Source of the DNA: Bacteroides xylanisolvens XB1A | GTDB lineage: Bacteria; Bacteroidota; Bacteroidia; Bacteroidales; Bacteroidaceae | NCBI RefSeq assembly: GCF_000210075.1 | Contig: NC_021017.1 | Span: forward strand, 5,516,356-5,564,990 | Direction: 5' to 3' | DNA length: 48,635 nucleotides | Shown: in pieces, positions 17,901 through 25,064 of the stretch | Numbering within the stretch: the first letter of the stretch is position 1 | How the letters are laid out: every line of letters starts with the position of its first letter | The notes under the pieces: model-generated | What the model saw: only the letters and a program-made list of their open reading frames with translations | What the model was told of the DNA's origin: nothing | The model's database searches: none | Made by a program: the position numbers and the translations under genes

Positions 17901-18073
17901 GGTTCTTTAGAGAGTTTCTCAATCACCCGGCCATAAACATAATTTCCGTGTGGAGGAAGAAGATATGTCTCTTTTGAATTATTTTTGTTTTGGGCTATTG
18001 CATTAGTAGATAGTGATAAAATGTATACAAACAATAAGATTCTATTCAAAGCCCCGGAATTTAGCTTTTGCAT
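14936..18073 (-). CDS. SusC/RagA family TonB-dependent outer-membrane transporter
   Basis: A 1045-residue TonB-dependent transporter. It has a signal peptide (about 1-28, ending NAIAQ), a carboxypeptidase-D regulatory-like domain (about 48-118, VYGRVIEKLSKEPMVGVTI), a TonB-box-like segment (IQEVIVTGY), the plug (about 130-270, with MYGSRAANGVIVIE) and a 22-strand-type barrel ending in the terminal Phe of NLTTNIIF. It has no extra N-terminal sigma-regulating domain, and no ECF sigma/anti-sigma pair is adjacent. It is the first gene of a minus-strand operon with SusD, DUF4843, PKD-like and fimbrillin-like genes, behind a strong promoter at 18101-18131. Confidence 0.96.
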   Translation of the reverse strand: MQKLNSGALNRILLFVYILSLSTNAIAQNKNNSKETYLLPPHGNYVYGRVIEKLSKEPMVGVTIRLDGHSTGVITDINGCYVLTLPEKGGLVIYSYIGFETRKIKVTSRQKVDVQMVEATESIQEVIVTGYNSIQKESFTGNTTKIEKEDLLKVNPNNLISAIQTFDPSFRIQENLAAGSDPNSLPQFVLRGQTGIGETTLGQTSTSSISREVLSGNSNLPIFILDGFEVDVEKIYDLDMNSIHSINILKDAAATAMYGSRAANGVIVIERRAPEAGKFRVQYSGVLSAELPDLSSYNLVNAREKLETERLAGLYDSNTPEIDPYTNGYYQRLNNVLTGVDTYWLSQGLRTALNHKHSVFIDGGENDVRWGVELGFRGTEGVMKHSSRKNANAAFYVDYRIGGLQIKNKVTYTYNKSTDVPFNSFSDYSHLLPYMRLYDENGDYVRRLEKFDGASGTQVNPLYEINFYNSFDHSGYDEVTDDLSLNWRITDGLRLRGQFSVLMRNSTGDLYKDPASASYSASTGNINGEKTESTQKRTVIDGSLSLMYNNTFKGHNLNICLSSNMRQTQSTASETRYRGFPGGDLVSSNYAAEVYGKPSSSDNTTRLVGALLTSNYTYNNIYLADLTGRIDGSSEFGSDKRWSMFWSTGAGINIHNYDFMKSNELFSMLKFRVSYGLTGKTNFSLYSAKDMYQLQTDSWYPTGYGVFLYQMGNPNLKWERKYTLDYGVEIGLWHDKIYLKASAYDERTIDLITDYTIPSSTGFTSYKENMGKVKNTGVELELRARLYSDRNWLFQLYGSFARNKNTIIEISQAMRDYNKRVEELFSGYNPESSSDSKYAKTYLKYYEGASLTSIYGMKSLGISPTNGKEIYLRRNGDVTDVWSADEWTIIGDTAPKGQGSFGYTLSYKQLSMFASFLYTFGGDAYNNTLVSYVENADIKNDNVDKRVLLDRWQKPGDITTMKDIRDRNVTTGASSRFVQKNNTLQWSSLTMSYNFRPEQLKKLHLSGLRLSFTMNDLFYWSTIRQERGLDYPYSRSFNLTTNIIF

Positions 18074-18100
18074 AACGGATATATATAGTTATTACACCCG

Positions 18101-18131
18101 CAAAAGTATTCTTATATGATAGACGGAGCAA
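18101..18131 (-). promoter_or_regulatory. Promoter of the SusCD operon
   Basis: On the minus strand: TTG at 18131-18129, 20 bp, then TACTTTTG at 18108-18101. It fits the Bacteroides consensus and lies about 28 bp upstream of the SusC ATG. Confidence 0.75.
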
Positions 18132-18220
18132 TCACGAATTTTAGGTATTTTACACAACTATTATACCAAAATATAATTAAAGCAAAATCTTTTTGCTTCT
18201 GTTTAGGTATTAATCAATAG

Positions 18221-18271
18221 CAAAAAGAATAACTGCATCATTTATCCTCTATCAAAAGGCAAATGATGCAG
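18221..18271 (-). terminator. Intrinsic terminator after the alcohol dehydrogenase
   Basis: Minus-strand CTGCATCATTT (18271-18261) pairs perfectly with AAATGATGCAG (18243-18233), followed by TTATTCTTTTTG. Confidence 0.85.
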
Positions 18272-18292
18272 CTGTCGGTTATATCTGTTTTT

Positions 18293-19465
18293 TTATAATG
18301 CCAGACGGTATATCTCTTTGCTGTCCTGTTTCGCTAATTTGACATAGTTGCCTACCAATTCACCTTTATTCCGGTGCAGACTATCTGCAAGGCGGTCGAT
18401 GTCGGGATTCTCAATGCCAAGTTCTTTGAAGGTCACAGGCAGGCCGATGGAAGTAAAGAAGGATTTCAGACGGGAAATTCCTTCAAGGGCTACCGCCTTT
18501 TTATCGTCTGATTCTGCCACTCCCCACACTCGGATGGCGTATTGGGCTATCTTATCCACATTGTGTTCTGTCATCCATGTCATCCAGGCAGGGAAGATTA
18601 CGGAGAGTCCGGCACCATGAGTCACGTTATAGATGGCGCTGATTTCATGTTCGAGGAAGTGGGAAGCCCAGTCCTCTTCACAACCTACACCACAGGTTCC
18701 ATTGTGGGCGATCGTTCCGCACCACATCAGATTGGCACGGGCTCCGTAGTTTTCGGGGTCTTTCATGACGGTAGTTGCCTCTTTGATGATGGCAAGCAGG
18801 GTACCTTCGCACAGGCGATCGCCTATTTCTACATCTTTCGTGTTGGTGAAATAGCGTTCCATGATGTGTGCCATCATATCGGCAATGCCGCAGGCGGTTT
18901 GGAAAGGAGGAAGTGTGTAGGTCAGCTCGGGGTTCATCACGGCAAAAACAGGACGTAGTACACCGGGAGCACGGAGGCTTAATTTCTGTAAGCCATCGAC
19001 TTTCGTGATGACGGTGTTACCGGAACCTTCGCTTCCGGCAGCAGGAATCGTTAACACAACGGCTACTTTCAATGCTTTCGTCACAATGGCTTTTCCGATG
19101 TAGAAATCCCAGAAATCTCCGTTGTAAGGAACTCCGGCTGCAATGGCTTTCGCCGTATCAATCACAGAGCCACCACCAACGGCGAGCATCATGTCTACGT
19201 TTTCTTTCCGGCAGAGATCGATTCCTTCATACACTTTCGTGTCTATCGGGTTAGGCTGTACACCACCCAGCATGCAATAGGGAATACCTACTTCCTGCAA
19301 TGATTTCTCAACACGGGCCAACAAGCCGCTACGTATCACGGAACCGCCACCATAAACAATCATTATTTTGCGTGCACCGTATTTCTGTACTAACACTCCG
19401 GTCTGCGCTTCCGTATCCCGACCGAACACGAATTCAGTAGGGCTGTAAAAGATAAAATTATTCAT
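18293..19465 (-). CDS. Iron-containing alcohol dehydrogenase (YqhD/BDH type)
   Basis: A 390-residue group III alcohol dehydrogenase reducing aldehydes to alcohols with NAD(P)H. The cofactor motif GGGSVIDTAKAIAAG is at 97-111. Metal ligands by comparison with FucO and YqhD are Asp196, His200, His269 and His283 (ADMMAH, then SHFLEHEIS and THGAGL), all present. Full length. It is monocistronic: its own -7 box is at 19586-19593 and a terminator follows. It may detoxify aldehydes or reoxidise reduced cofactor. A link to the neighbouring lipid cluster is positional only. Confidence 0.94.
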   Translation of the reverse strand: MNNFIFYSPTEFVFGRDTEAQTGVLVQKYGARKIMIVYGGGSVIRSGLLARVEKSLQEVGIPYCMLGGVQPNPIDTKVYEGIDLCRKENVDMMLAVGGGSVIDTAKAIAAGVPYNGDFWDFYIGKAIVTKALKVAVVLTIPAAGSEGSGNTVITKVDGLQKLSLRAPGVLRPVFAVMNPELTYTLPPFQTACGIADMMAHIMERYFTNTKDVEIGDRLCEGTLLAIIKEATTVMKDPENYGARANLMWCGTIAHNGTCGVGCEEDWASHFLEHEISAIYNVTHGAGLSVIFPAWMTWMTEHNVDKIAQYAIRVWGVAESDDKKAVALEGISRLKSFFTSIGLPVTFKELGIENPDIDRLADSLHRNKGELVGNYVKLAKQDSKEIYRLAL

Positions 19466-19598
19466 TGTCGTTTTCTTTATAGGTCTTTTCGTCAGTCTTT
19501 TCTATAGATCCAAATAGAACTCCTTTGACAAGTTTTTCTATAAGTTCTTTTATAGAGCCCTTCATAAGAGTCTTTATAGATCAGACAAAGTTATAAAT
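19466..19598 (-). promoter_or_regulatory. Promoter and repeat-rich leader of the alcohol dehydrogenase
   Basis: On the minus strand TAACTTTG (19593-19586) fits a -7 box just after the end of the upstream gene. The leader of about 115 bases contains five loose copies of a TCTTTNTATAGATC-like motif (for example at 19571-19582). No convincing -33 element was found. Confidence 0.5.
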
Positions 19599-20609
19599 TT
19601 AAGCAGAATATCTTTCTTTTGATTGTTTAAAATTTCCTACTTTCATTAGTACAAGTCCGATTACAATCCAGACCATTTCGCGTATACGGGTAATCAAAGC
19701 GGCATAGACTCCGTAAGCTCCGGAAAGGGAAAGGCCGCCTACGGCGAGGGCAAAGCCACCTTCACGACCTCCCAATTGCATAGGCAGGAAAAACAGCAGA
19801 TTAGCAAGTAAAGAAGAGAAAGCCGCAATCAGGCAGCAGTCGGCAAAGCTGACATGGGTGGTCAGCACGTTCAGTATCAGCCATATTTCAAGACAACTGA
19901 CTACACGGGCGGTATATTCCAGTAAGAGGGCGCTATAAAAGGTTTGTTTCTTTTGTTGGTGGAGAAGGGCAATTTGTTTGTCTATATTCTCCAACTTCTC
20001 TTTATGCGCGTTTGCAAAATGAAATACTTTCTTTTTCAGAAAAGGAATACGACCACCCATACGGACAAAAGCCACAGCCATCCCCTGCCGATAGCCTTTC
20101 ATAAAAAGAATAACAATCAGCAAGCAAAAGACAGTAATAGCTCCTAAGATTATCCCCATCATCCACCCCACCGGATAGAGACAAACGTAAAGCAACACTG
20201 AACTTAACCAAAAGCAAAAGTGGGAAAAGATATGCATCATCACATAAAGAATCACGGAAGAGGTGGCGCGTTCTATTCCTATATAGGGTTTCAGCTCCAT
20301 AATGCGATATGGTTCGCCTCCCATCAGCCCAACAGGAGTCACGTAATTAAGCGCAAAACCTGTTACTGTGAATTTGTAGAGCCGGACAAATGAAAACCCC
20401 GTCTTACCACCACTACGGATGATGATGTACCACGATACTGTATTAATAAGGTAGACAAACAGCCATAGCAACAAAACCAAAGGTAAATATACCCCTGCAC
20501 GCTTCAAATTCAGCCAAAGCTCCTGATAATCCATATCAAAAGTGAATATCATTATCAGAACGGCAATGATACCAAAAGCGAGAAATATATTACGGTACTT
20601 GTTCTTCAC
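19599..20609 (-). CDS. Lysylphosphatidylglycerol synthase-type flippase-like membrane protein (UPF0104)
   Basis: A 336-residue integral membrane protein with about eight predicted hydrophobic helices, starting with IFLAFGIIAVLIMIF. It matches the membrane part of MprF/AglD-type proteins (VTPVGLMGGEPYRIMELKPYIG near 95-116, and PMQLGGREGGFALAVG near 276-291). Such domains are implicated in moving or anchoring lipid head groups and glycolipids. It starts with GTG at 20607-20609; no in-frame ATG lies between the upstream stop and the first helix. It is at the downstream end of the inositol-lipid gene series, so translocation of an inositol lipid is a reasonable inference. Confidence 0.87.
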   Translation of the reverse strand: MKNKYRNIFLAFGIIAVLIMIFTFDMDYQELWLNLKRAGVYLPLVLLLWLFVYLINTVSWYIIIRSGGKTGFSFVRLYKFTVTGFALNYVTPVGLMGGEPYRIMELKPYIGIERATSSVILYVMMHIFSHFCFWLSSVLLYVCLYPVGWMMGIILGAITVFCLLIVILFMKGYRQGMAVAFVRMGGRIPFLKKKVFHFANAHKEKLENIDKQIALLHQQKKQTFYSALLLEYTARVVSCLEIWLILNVLTTHVSFADCCLIAAFSSLLANLLFFLPMQLGGREGGFALAVGGLSLSGAYGVYAALITRIREMVWIVIGLVLMKVGNFKQSKERYSA

Positions 20610-20632
20610 TATTTGTGAGACTTATATCTATT

Positions 20633-20741
20633 TTTTATATGGGTATATATCTGCTTTTATATGAGTATATACTTGCTTTTTGTATGGGTATATATCTCAC
20701 TTTATTCACATATAATCTTACTTTATATACGTATAATATCT
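20633..20741. repeat. About five tandem ~22-bp repeats
   Basis: Units begin at 20633, 20655, 20677, 20701 and 20722 (lengths 22, 22, 24, 21 and about 20) and read roughly TTTTATATGGGTATATATCTGC. The array spans the spacer and the 3' end of the PAP2 gene. Confidence 0.7.
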
Positions 20742-21653
20742 TTCGAAGAATCTTTTGAACGCCGGGATTCTCATCAATATGTATTCGAATACCAGCCAAC
20801 CGATTAACGCGCAAGAGATGCCAAGTAATACATCAATGATATAATGATGGCATGAATAAATAGCTGTTCCCCAAATGCCGACCATGATAATAGAGAAAAG
20901 AGTAACCACATACCACCTGCATTTACCAATAATGGCATACACCAATGCAACTACCATATAGGCCGCATGCAGTGAAGGCACTGCCGCAAAAACATTAGCA
21001 TTACGCCCGTAGATAGAATCAAAGATGGTTACTCCGAAGAATGCATCAAAGCGTCCCAATCCTGCAACATTACCCGGTGTGTTTAATATCGGTTCGAAAC
21101 CGTAGTTGATGGCATACCAAGGCGGAGCGGCCGGATGAATATAATAACCGGCAAAACCAATCAAATTGACAAACAAGAATACTAACGCAAAGCGAAGGTA
21201 GGTTTTTCTTTCTTTCTTGAAATACAGGCAAAGACCGAACAGGATGGGAACGGGAACCCAACAAAGGTAGAAGATTCCGGCAAAAACGTCCGCTATCGGC
21301 CAGTTGTGTGCAGCGAAGTATTCGCAAGGAGTAACCAGAAGACCATTATCCATTACTCCGAAAAGAGACTTTTCGAGATTATACAGTCCGGCCACATCAA
21401 TCGGGTTCACTTCGTAGTTGGGGCAAATACGCATCCAGTCATACGAGATTCCAAAAATGGCGAAAGGTAACAGGGCCACAGCCAACTTACGAGTAGGTAA
21501 TCCGGCAAAAAATAAAACTAAATAGAGTACCGCCATTAACAGGTGCTCGGAACGAAGCCCGATGAAGATACTTGTCAGCAAAAGGAAAAGAGCCATAATG
21601 ACTGTCACAGTCAGGGCTTCTCTCTTCGACGGCATTTGAATATTCTTTATCAT
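20718..21653 (-). CDS. PAP2-family inositol phosphorylceramide synthase-like protein
   Basis: A 311-residue polytopic membrane protein with Aur1-like PAP2 motifs: PSLHAAYM near residue 225 and YSCHHYIIDVLLG near 268, holding the catalytic His residues. The eukaryotic relative Aur1 transfers phosphoinositol from PI to ceramide. With the adjacent PI-phosphate pathway genes, this is the likely inositol phosphorylceramide synthase, as described for the homologous B. thetaiotaomicron cluster (BT1522-BT1526, from memory). ATG at 21651-21653 is preferred. A longer frame from TTG at 21674 would start beside the 15-bp repeat array. An in-frame ATG at 21635 is also possible. Confidence 0.88.
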   Translation of the reverse strand: MIKNIQMPSKREALTVTVIMALFLLLTSIFIGLRSEHLLMAVLYLVLFFAGLPTRKLAVALLPFAIFGISYDWMRICPNYEVNPIDVAGLYNLEKSLFGVMDNGLLVTPCEYFAAHNWPIADVFAGIFYLCWVPVPILFGLCLYFKKERKTYLRFALVFLFVNLIGFAGYYIHPAAPPWYAINYGFEPILNTPGNVAGLGRFDAFFGVTIFDSIYGRNANVFAAVPSLHAAYMVVALVYAIIGKCRWYVVTLFSIIMVGIWGTAIYSCHHYIIDVLLGISCALIGWLVFEYILMRIPAFKRFFERYYTYIK

Positions 21654-21677
21654 TATAATGTTTTGATTAGACAACTA

Positions 21678-21780
21678 GACTATTTACTATTAGACTATTT
21701 ACTATTGGACTATTTACTATTGGACTATTTACGATGTACTATTTAGGATGTACGATGTAAATAGTAAATCGTCCAACAGT
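21678..21780. repeat. 15-bp tandem repeats with an inverted copy
   Basis: GACTATTTACTATT(A/G) units begin at 21678, 21693 and 21708, almost perfect, with a degenerate continuation from 21723. The reverse-complement wording GTAAATAGTAAATCGTC follows near 21757, so the transcript can fold back on itself. It lies between the phosphatidyltransferase and PAP2 genes. Confidence 0.8.
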
Positions 21781-21788
21781 AAATTAAT

Positions 21789-22439
21789 TCATTCTTTCAT
21801 CACTTTGTAGCAATGTCTCACACGAGCAAATGCCGTGATATTGGCAAACAGGGCAACAAAAGCCAGAGGAACAATCATAATCAGGATTGGTTCGAAAACG
21901 GTGATATCTTTGAAAACGCCACAGAACAAAGCTCCGAGACTGGTCAGCACTACGCGTTCCGGACGTTGCATGAATCCGACTTTACATTCAATTCCTAAGC
22001 CTTCGGCACGGGCACGCACATAGCTTACCATCAGTGAGCCGATTAGTGCCACAAATGCAATGAGGGCATAAAGGAAATAATCTTTCATTGATAAATAGTA
22101 ACAGATACCAAAGAAAGTCATCAATTCACTATAACGGTCGAGTACTGAATCGTAAAGCGCACCGAACTTGGAACTCATGTTGCCTAGGCGAGCTACACGT
22201 CCGTCCATCATATCGAACAGTCCGGCAAACAAAATCACACCTCCTGCCCAGCCGATAATGGCCAAATCGTTCTGTCCGCCATATATGCCGGCATATACAA
22301 ACATACCTGCCGCTACTACATTCAGGATAAATCCGGTAGTGGTGATAAAGTTAGGAGTGATTCCTATTTTAATCATTCCGCGTATCAGGGGATTGATAAT
22401 CTTATAAATCAACTGTTGTAAATAATCTCTGTAATTCAT
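21789..22439 (-). CDS. CDP-alcohol phosphatidyltransferase (phosphatidylinositol-phosphate synthase-like)
   Basis: A 216-residue membrane enzyme with the complete family signature D-x2-DG-x2-AR-x8-G-x3-D-x3-D (DMMDGRVARLG, then GALYDSVLD, about residues 75-105). It would condense CDP-diacylglycerol with an alcohol. Next to inositol-3-phosphate synthase and a PgpA-like phosphatase, the acceptor is most likely inositol-1-phosphate, giving PI-phosphate. About six hydrophobic helices. The alternative, PG-phosphate synthase, is less likely in this context. It is followed by the repeat-rich spacer before the PAP2 gene. Confidence 0.92.
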   Translation of the reverse strand: MNYRDYLQQLIYKIINPLIRGMIKIGITPNFITTTGFILNVVAAGMFVYAGIYGGQNDLAIIGWAGGVILFAGLFDMMDGRVARLGNMSSKFGALYDSVLDRYSELMTFFGICYYLSMKDYFLYALIAFVALIGSLMVSYVRARAEGLGIECKVGFMQRPERVVLTSLGALFCGVFKDITVFEPILIMIVPLAFVALFANITAFARVRHCYKVMKE

Positions 22440-22467
22440 CTGTTTAAATCTGTTTATAGCTATTTTT

Positions 22468-22523
22468 ATCTAAATCTTCTGTTTTCTCAATCTGTATATA
22501 TCTAATTCTTTCGTTTTCTCATC
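22468..22523. repeat. Degenerate direct repeat, 32-bp period
   Basis: ATCTAAATCTTCTGTTTTCT (from 22468) recurs as ATCTAATTCTTTCGTTTTCT (from 22500), in the spacer between the GtrA and phosphatidyltransferase genes. Confidence 0.4.
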
Positions 22524-22542
22524 AGTCTTTTCAATCCGTTTT

Positions 22543-23040
22543 TCAGTTTCTTTTTCCGAACAAACTTCTTATATCTATATTCCGGTAAACAAAAAAGCGT
22601 TGCATATTATAGTTCCAGAACAGTGCCACGATGACTGCCACTACCACTTTAGGAATAATGAAAAAATCTCCGAAATACAGGCTAAGTGTGTTGCGTACCC
22701 AGGGAATCTTCGCTAATGATTCCGTCAGTGCATACGTTCCCCACGTATTGAGCCAAACACTGCAAACCCATACAAGGATAAATTTTACAGCAACGTGTGT
22801 TTTCTTTCCTTTCGATTTAAAAGTCCATTTATAGTTGATAACGCAATTAACGATTCCTCCATAGATAGCTCCCGCCAGGGTGGCATATACATAGTAGACA
22901 TCAAACAGCCTGACCAGAAGAATCGTAACGAGAAAGTCTGCAATAGTTGCCATTTGAGCAGAAAGCTGCGCCCTCAAAAACATGAAGATGCCGCCTTTCT
23001 GGGAAATCATCCGTGCAACTTTTTTCAGCCAATCACCCAT
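22543..23040 (-). CDS. GtrA family membrane protein
   Basis: A 165-residue protein with four predicted transmembrane helices (for example IADFLVTILLVRLF, VYATLAGAIYGGIVNCVINY and VVVAVIVALFWNYNMQRFFVYR), the GtrA fold. The conserved WTFK and FWNYNMQRFFVYR motifs are present. GtrA proteins help move lipid-linked sugars across membranes. Its start overlaps the end of the PgpA-like gene by 16 bp, so the two are co-translated. Within the inositol-lipid cluster it is a second candidate translocase, besides the UPF0104 protein. Confidence 0.9.
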   Translation of the reverse strand: MGDWLKKVARMISQKGGIFMFLRAQLSAQMATIADFLVTILLVRLFDVYYVYATLAGAIYGGIVNCVINYKWTFKSKGKKTHVAVKFILVWVCSVWLNTWGTYALTESLAKIPWVRNTLSLYFGDFFIIPKVVVAVIVALFWNYNMQRFFVYRNIDIRSLFGKRN

Positions 23041-23504
23041 CTCGCTCCCACTAACAATATAAAACTATACACTCCCGCCAAAACATCGTCCATCATGACC
23101 CCTACCCCACCTTTCAGGCTTTCCATACGACGTATGCCCAACGGTTTGGCTATATCAAAGATGCGGAACAAGGCAAAAGCCGCAATCACGTACCAAAACC
23201 ATTTGTCATCATTGGGAACAGCCAACAACGGTATCCACACTCCCACCATCTCATCCACTACCACACGCGAAGGATCTTCTCCCCAATAAGTCTCCAGCTT
23301 ATCGGCAGCCCAAATGCCGGCGAATGTAAATACAATCACCAAAGCGGCAGTCAGCCATAATACCCAAGAGAAAGGAAGGAGAAAATAAAGTGCAATCCAA
23401 ATGATAGAAGCCAGTAACGCCCCAGCCGTGCCGGGAGCAAAAGGAGAAAAACCGGAGCCAAAGCCCGTGCCTATAAAAACAGGTAGAAAGGGAGGACGCT
23501 TCAT
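23025..23504 (-). CDS. PgpA-like phosphatase (phosphatidylinositol-phosphate phosphatase candidate)
   Basis: A 159-residue membrane protein with the PgpA pattern: GTGFGSGFSPFAPGTAG (12-28), DPSRVVVDEMVG (about 79-90) and FRIFDIAKPLGIRR followed by GGVGVMMDDVLAG (about 115-143), carrying the conserved acidic residues. PgpA removes phosphate from PG-phosphate; here the expected substrate is PI-phosphate, as reported for the matching B. thetaiotaomicron gene (from memory). It follows the inositol-3-phosphate synthase gene but is separated from it by a terminator-like hairpin, so the two may be expressed differently. Confidence 0.9.
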   Translation of the reverse strand: MKRPPFLPVFIGTGFGSGFSPFAPGTAGALLASIIWIALYFLLPFSWVLWLTAALVIVFTFAGIWAADKLETYWGEDPSRVVVDEMVGVWIPLLAVPNDDKWFWYVIAAFALFRIFDIAKPLGIRRMESLKGGVGVMMDDVLAGVYSFILLVGARWVIG

Positions 23505-23579
23505 TTATTACTAATTACTAATTACAAACTACGAGTCGGTTGTGTCACGAGTCCCCCAAACGAATGGGGAATTTGTACA

Positions 23580-23648
23580 ATAAAAAAGTAAAAGTTGAGG
23601 TTGAGTATCCACCAGTCTTTATAGGATGGTAAATCTCAATCTCAACTT
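23580..23648 (-). terminator. Intrinsic terminator after inositol-3-phosphate synthase
   Basis: AAGTTGAGGTTGAG (23592-23605) pairs with CTCAATCTCAACTT (23635-23648), one G-U. On the minus strand it is followed by TTACTTTTTTATT. Confidence 0.8.
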
Positions 23649-23666
23649 ATTATTTGGGGTTACTGA

Positions 23667-24956
23667 TTAAGCTAAGTAATCAGGTTCTTTTTCACCAATC
23701 ATGTTACGCAATGTCTGTTTTACCATTCTCCATTGTGTAAACAAGTCGTGTTCGGGCTGATGTTCGAAATCGTGCATCGGGCTCTTGCAGAAGAATGACA
23801 ACCAAGTCTGGATGCCACACATGCCTGCACGCATTGCCAAGTCGCTGAACAACACAAGGTCAAGAGCGATAGGAGCTGCAAGGATAGAGTCGCGGCAAAG
23901 GAAGTTCACCTTGATTTCCATCGGGTAGCCCATCCATCCGAAGATGTCGATGTTGTCCCATGCTTCTTTGTTGTCTTTGCGGGGAGGATAATAGTTGATA
24001 CGTACTTTATGATAAACATCTCCGTAGAGATCCGGATATTTTTCAGGTTCGAAGATAGTATCAATTACAGACAGCTTGCTGACTTCTTTTGTCTTGAAGT
24101 TGTCCGGATCATCGAGCACTTCACCGTCGCGGTTACCGAGGATATTGGTAGAGAACCAACCGTTCACACCCAGCATACGGGTTTTGAACATCGGAGCCAA
24201 TACGGTTTTCATCAGTGTCTGACCACTCTTGAAGTCTTTACCGGAGATAGGTACATTCTTTTGTTTAGAGAATTCCCACATAGCAGGAGTATCCACACAC
24301 AAGTTAGGAGCACCCATCACGAACGGAGCGTCTTCTGCAATAGCAGCATACGCGTAACACATACTCGGAGAAATCACGTCTGTATTGTTTTCCTTCATTG
24401 CTTTCTCTAAAGCAGCGAGTGACATGTGTTCGTCAGACAGCGGAATGTAAATTTCAGTACTTGCAGCCCAAAGCACCACTACGCGTTCGCAGTTGTTAGC
24501 AGCTTTGAAGTCGCGGATATCCTGACGAAGTTGTTCTACCATTTCCCAACGGGTAGCAGCCTTCTTCACGTGTGTACCGTTCAGACGTTTTGCCCAGTTG
24601 TGATCGAAAGCAGCCGGCATCGGTTTGATAGCTTCCAACTCTTCTTTTACTCCATTCAGGTCTTTTTCTTTCAAAACCTCGGCGTACATAGCAGCTTCGT
24701 ATGCGTTGTCCGGGAAAATATCCCATCCTCCGAAAACAATGTCTTCCAAATTCGTCAAGGGCACAACGTCCTTGATGAGTTTTTCTTCGTTGTTCTCCAT
24801 GCGCATTGTGGCTAACTGTGTAATAGATCCTATCGGTTTTGCCAGTCCCTTGCGAGAGGCTAGTGTACCTACAATCATCGTGGTAGCTACCGCACCACCC
24901 ACTCCGACTACCAAGACGCCAAGACGCCCGGTAGCGGGTTTAATTTCTTGTTTCAT
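23667..24956 (-). CDS. ino1: Inositol-3-phosphate synthase
   Basis: A 429-residue cytoplasmic enzyme converting glucose-6-phosphate to inositol-3-phosphate (also called 1L-myo-inositol-1-phosphate) with bound NAD+. The N-terminal Rossmann motif VVGVGGAVATTMIVGTLA is at 15-32. Further family segments are FGGWDIFPDNAYEAA (about 74-88), GKDFKSGQT (about 240), GWFSTNILGNRDG (about 263-275) and VRINYYPPRKDNKEAWDNIDI with the catalytic Lys region. It starts the inositol-lipid pathway encoded downstream. Its -7 box is at 24990-24997. Confidence 0.95.
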   Translation of the reverse strand: MKQEIKPATGRLGVLVVGVGGAVATTMIVGTLASRKGLAKPIGSITQLATMRMENNEEKLIKDVVPLTNLEDIVFGGWDIFPDNAYEAAMYAEVLKEKDLNGVKEELEAIKPMPAAFDHNWAKRLNGTHVKKAATRWEMVEQLRQDIRDFKAANNCERVVVLWAASTEIYIPLSDEHMSLAALEKAMKENNTDVISPSMCYAYAAIAEDAPFVMGAPNLCVDTPAMWEFSKQKNVPISGKDFKSGQTLMKTVLAPMFKTRMLGVNGWFSTNILGNRDGEVLDDPDNFKTKEVSKLSVIDTIFEPEKYPDLYGDVYHKVRINYYPPRKDNKEAWDNIDIFGWMGYPMEIKVNFLCRDSILAAPIALDLVLFSDLAMRAGMCGIQTWLSFFCKSPMHDFEHQPEHDLFTQWRMVKQTLRNMIGEKEPDYLA

Positions 24957-24989
24957 TTCTATTCTATTAAAATTAAACTAAAATTGATG

Positions 24990-24997
24990 CAAAAATA
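24990..24997 (-). promoter_or_regulatory. -7 element (TATTTTTG) for inositol-3-phosphate synthase
   Basis: Minus-strand TATTTTTG about 34 bp before the ATG fits TAnnTTTG. No clear -33 TTG is seen. Confidence 0.45.
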
Positions 24998-25064
24998 AGA
25001 TTAATTAATTACTAATACAGTCTTTATTTGTCATATAAACATTGCAATTAGCAGGATTTAACTT

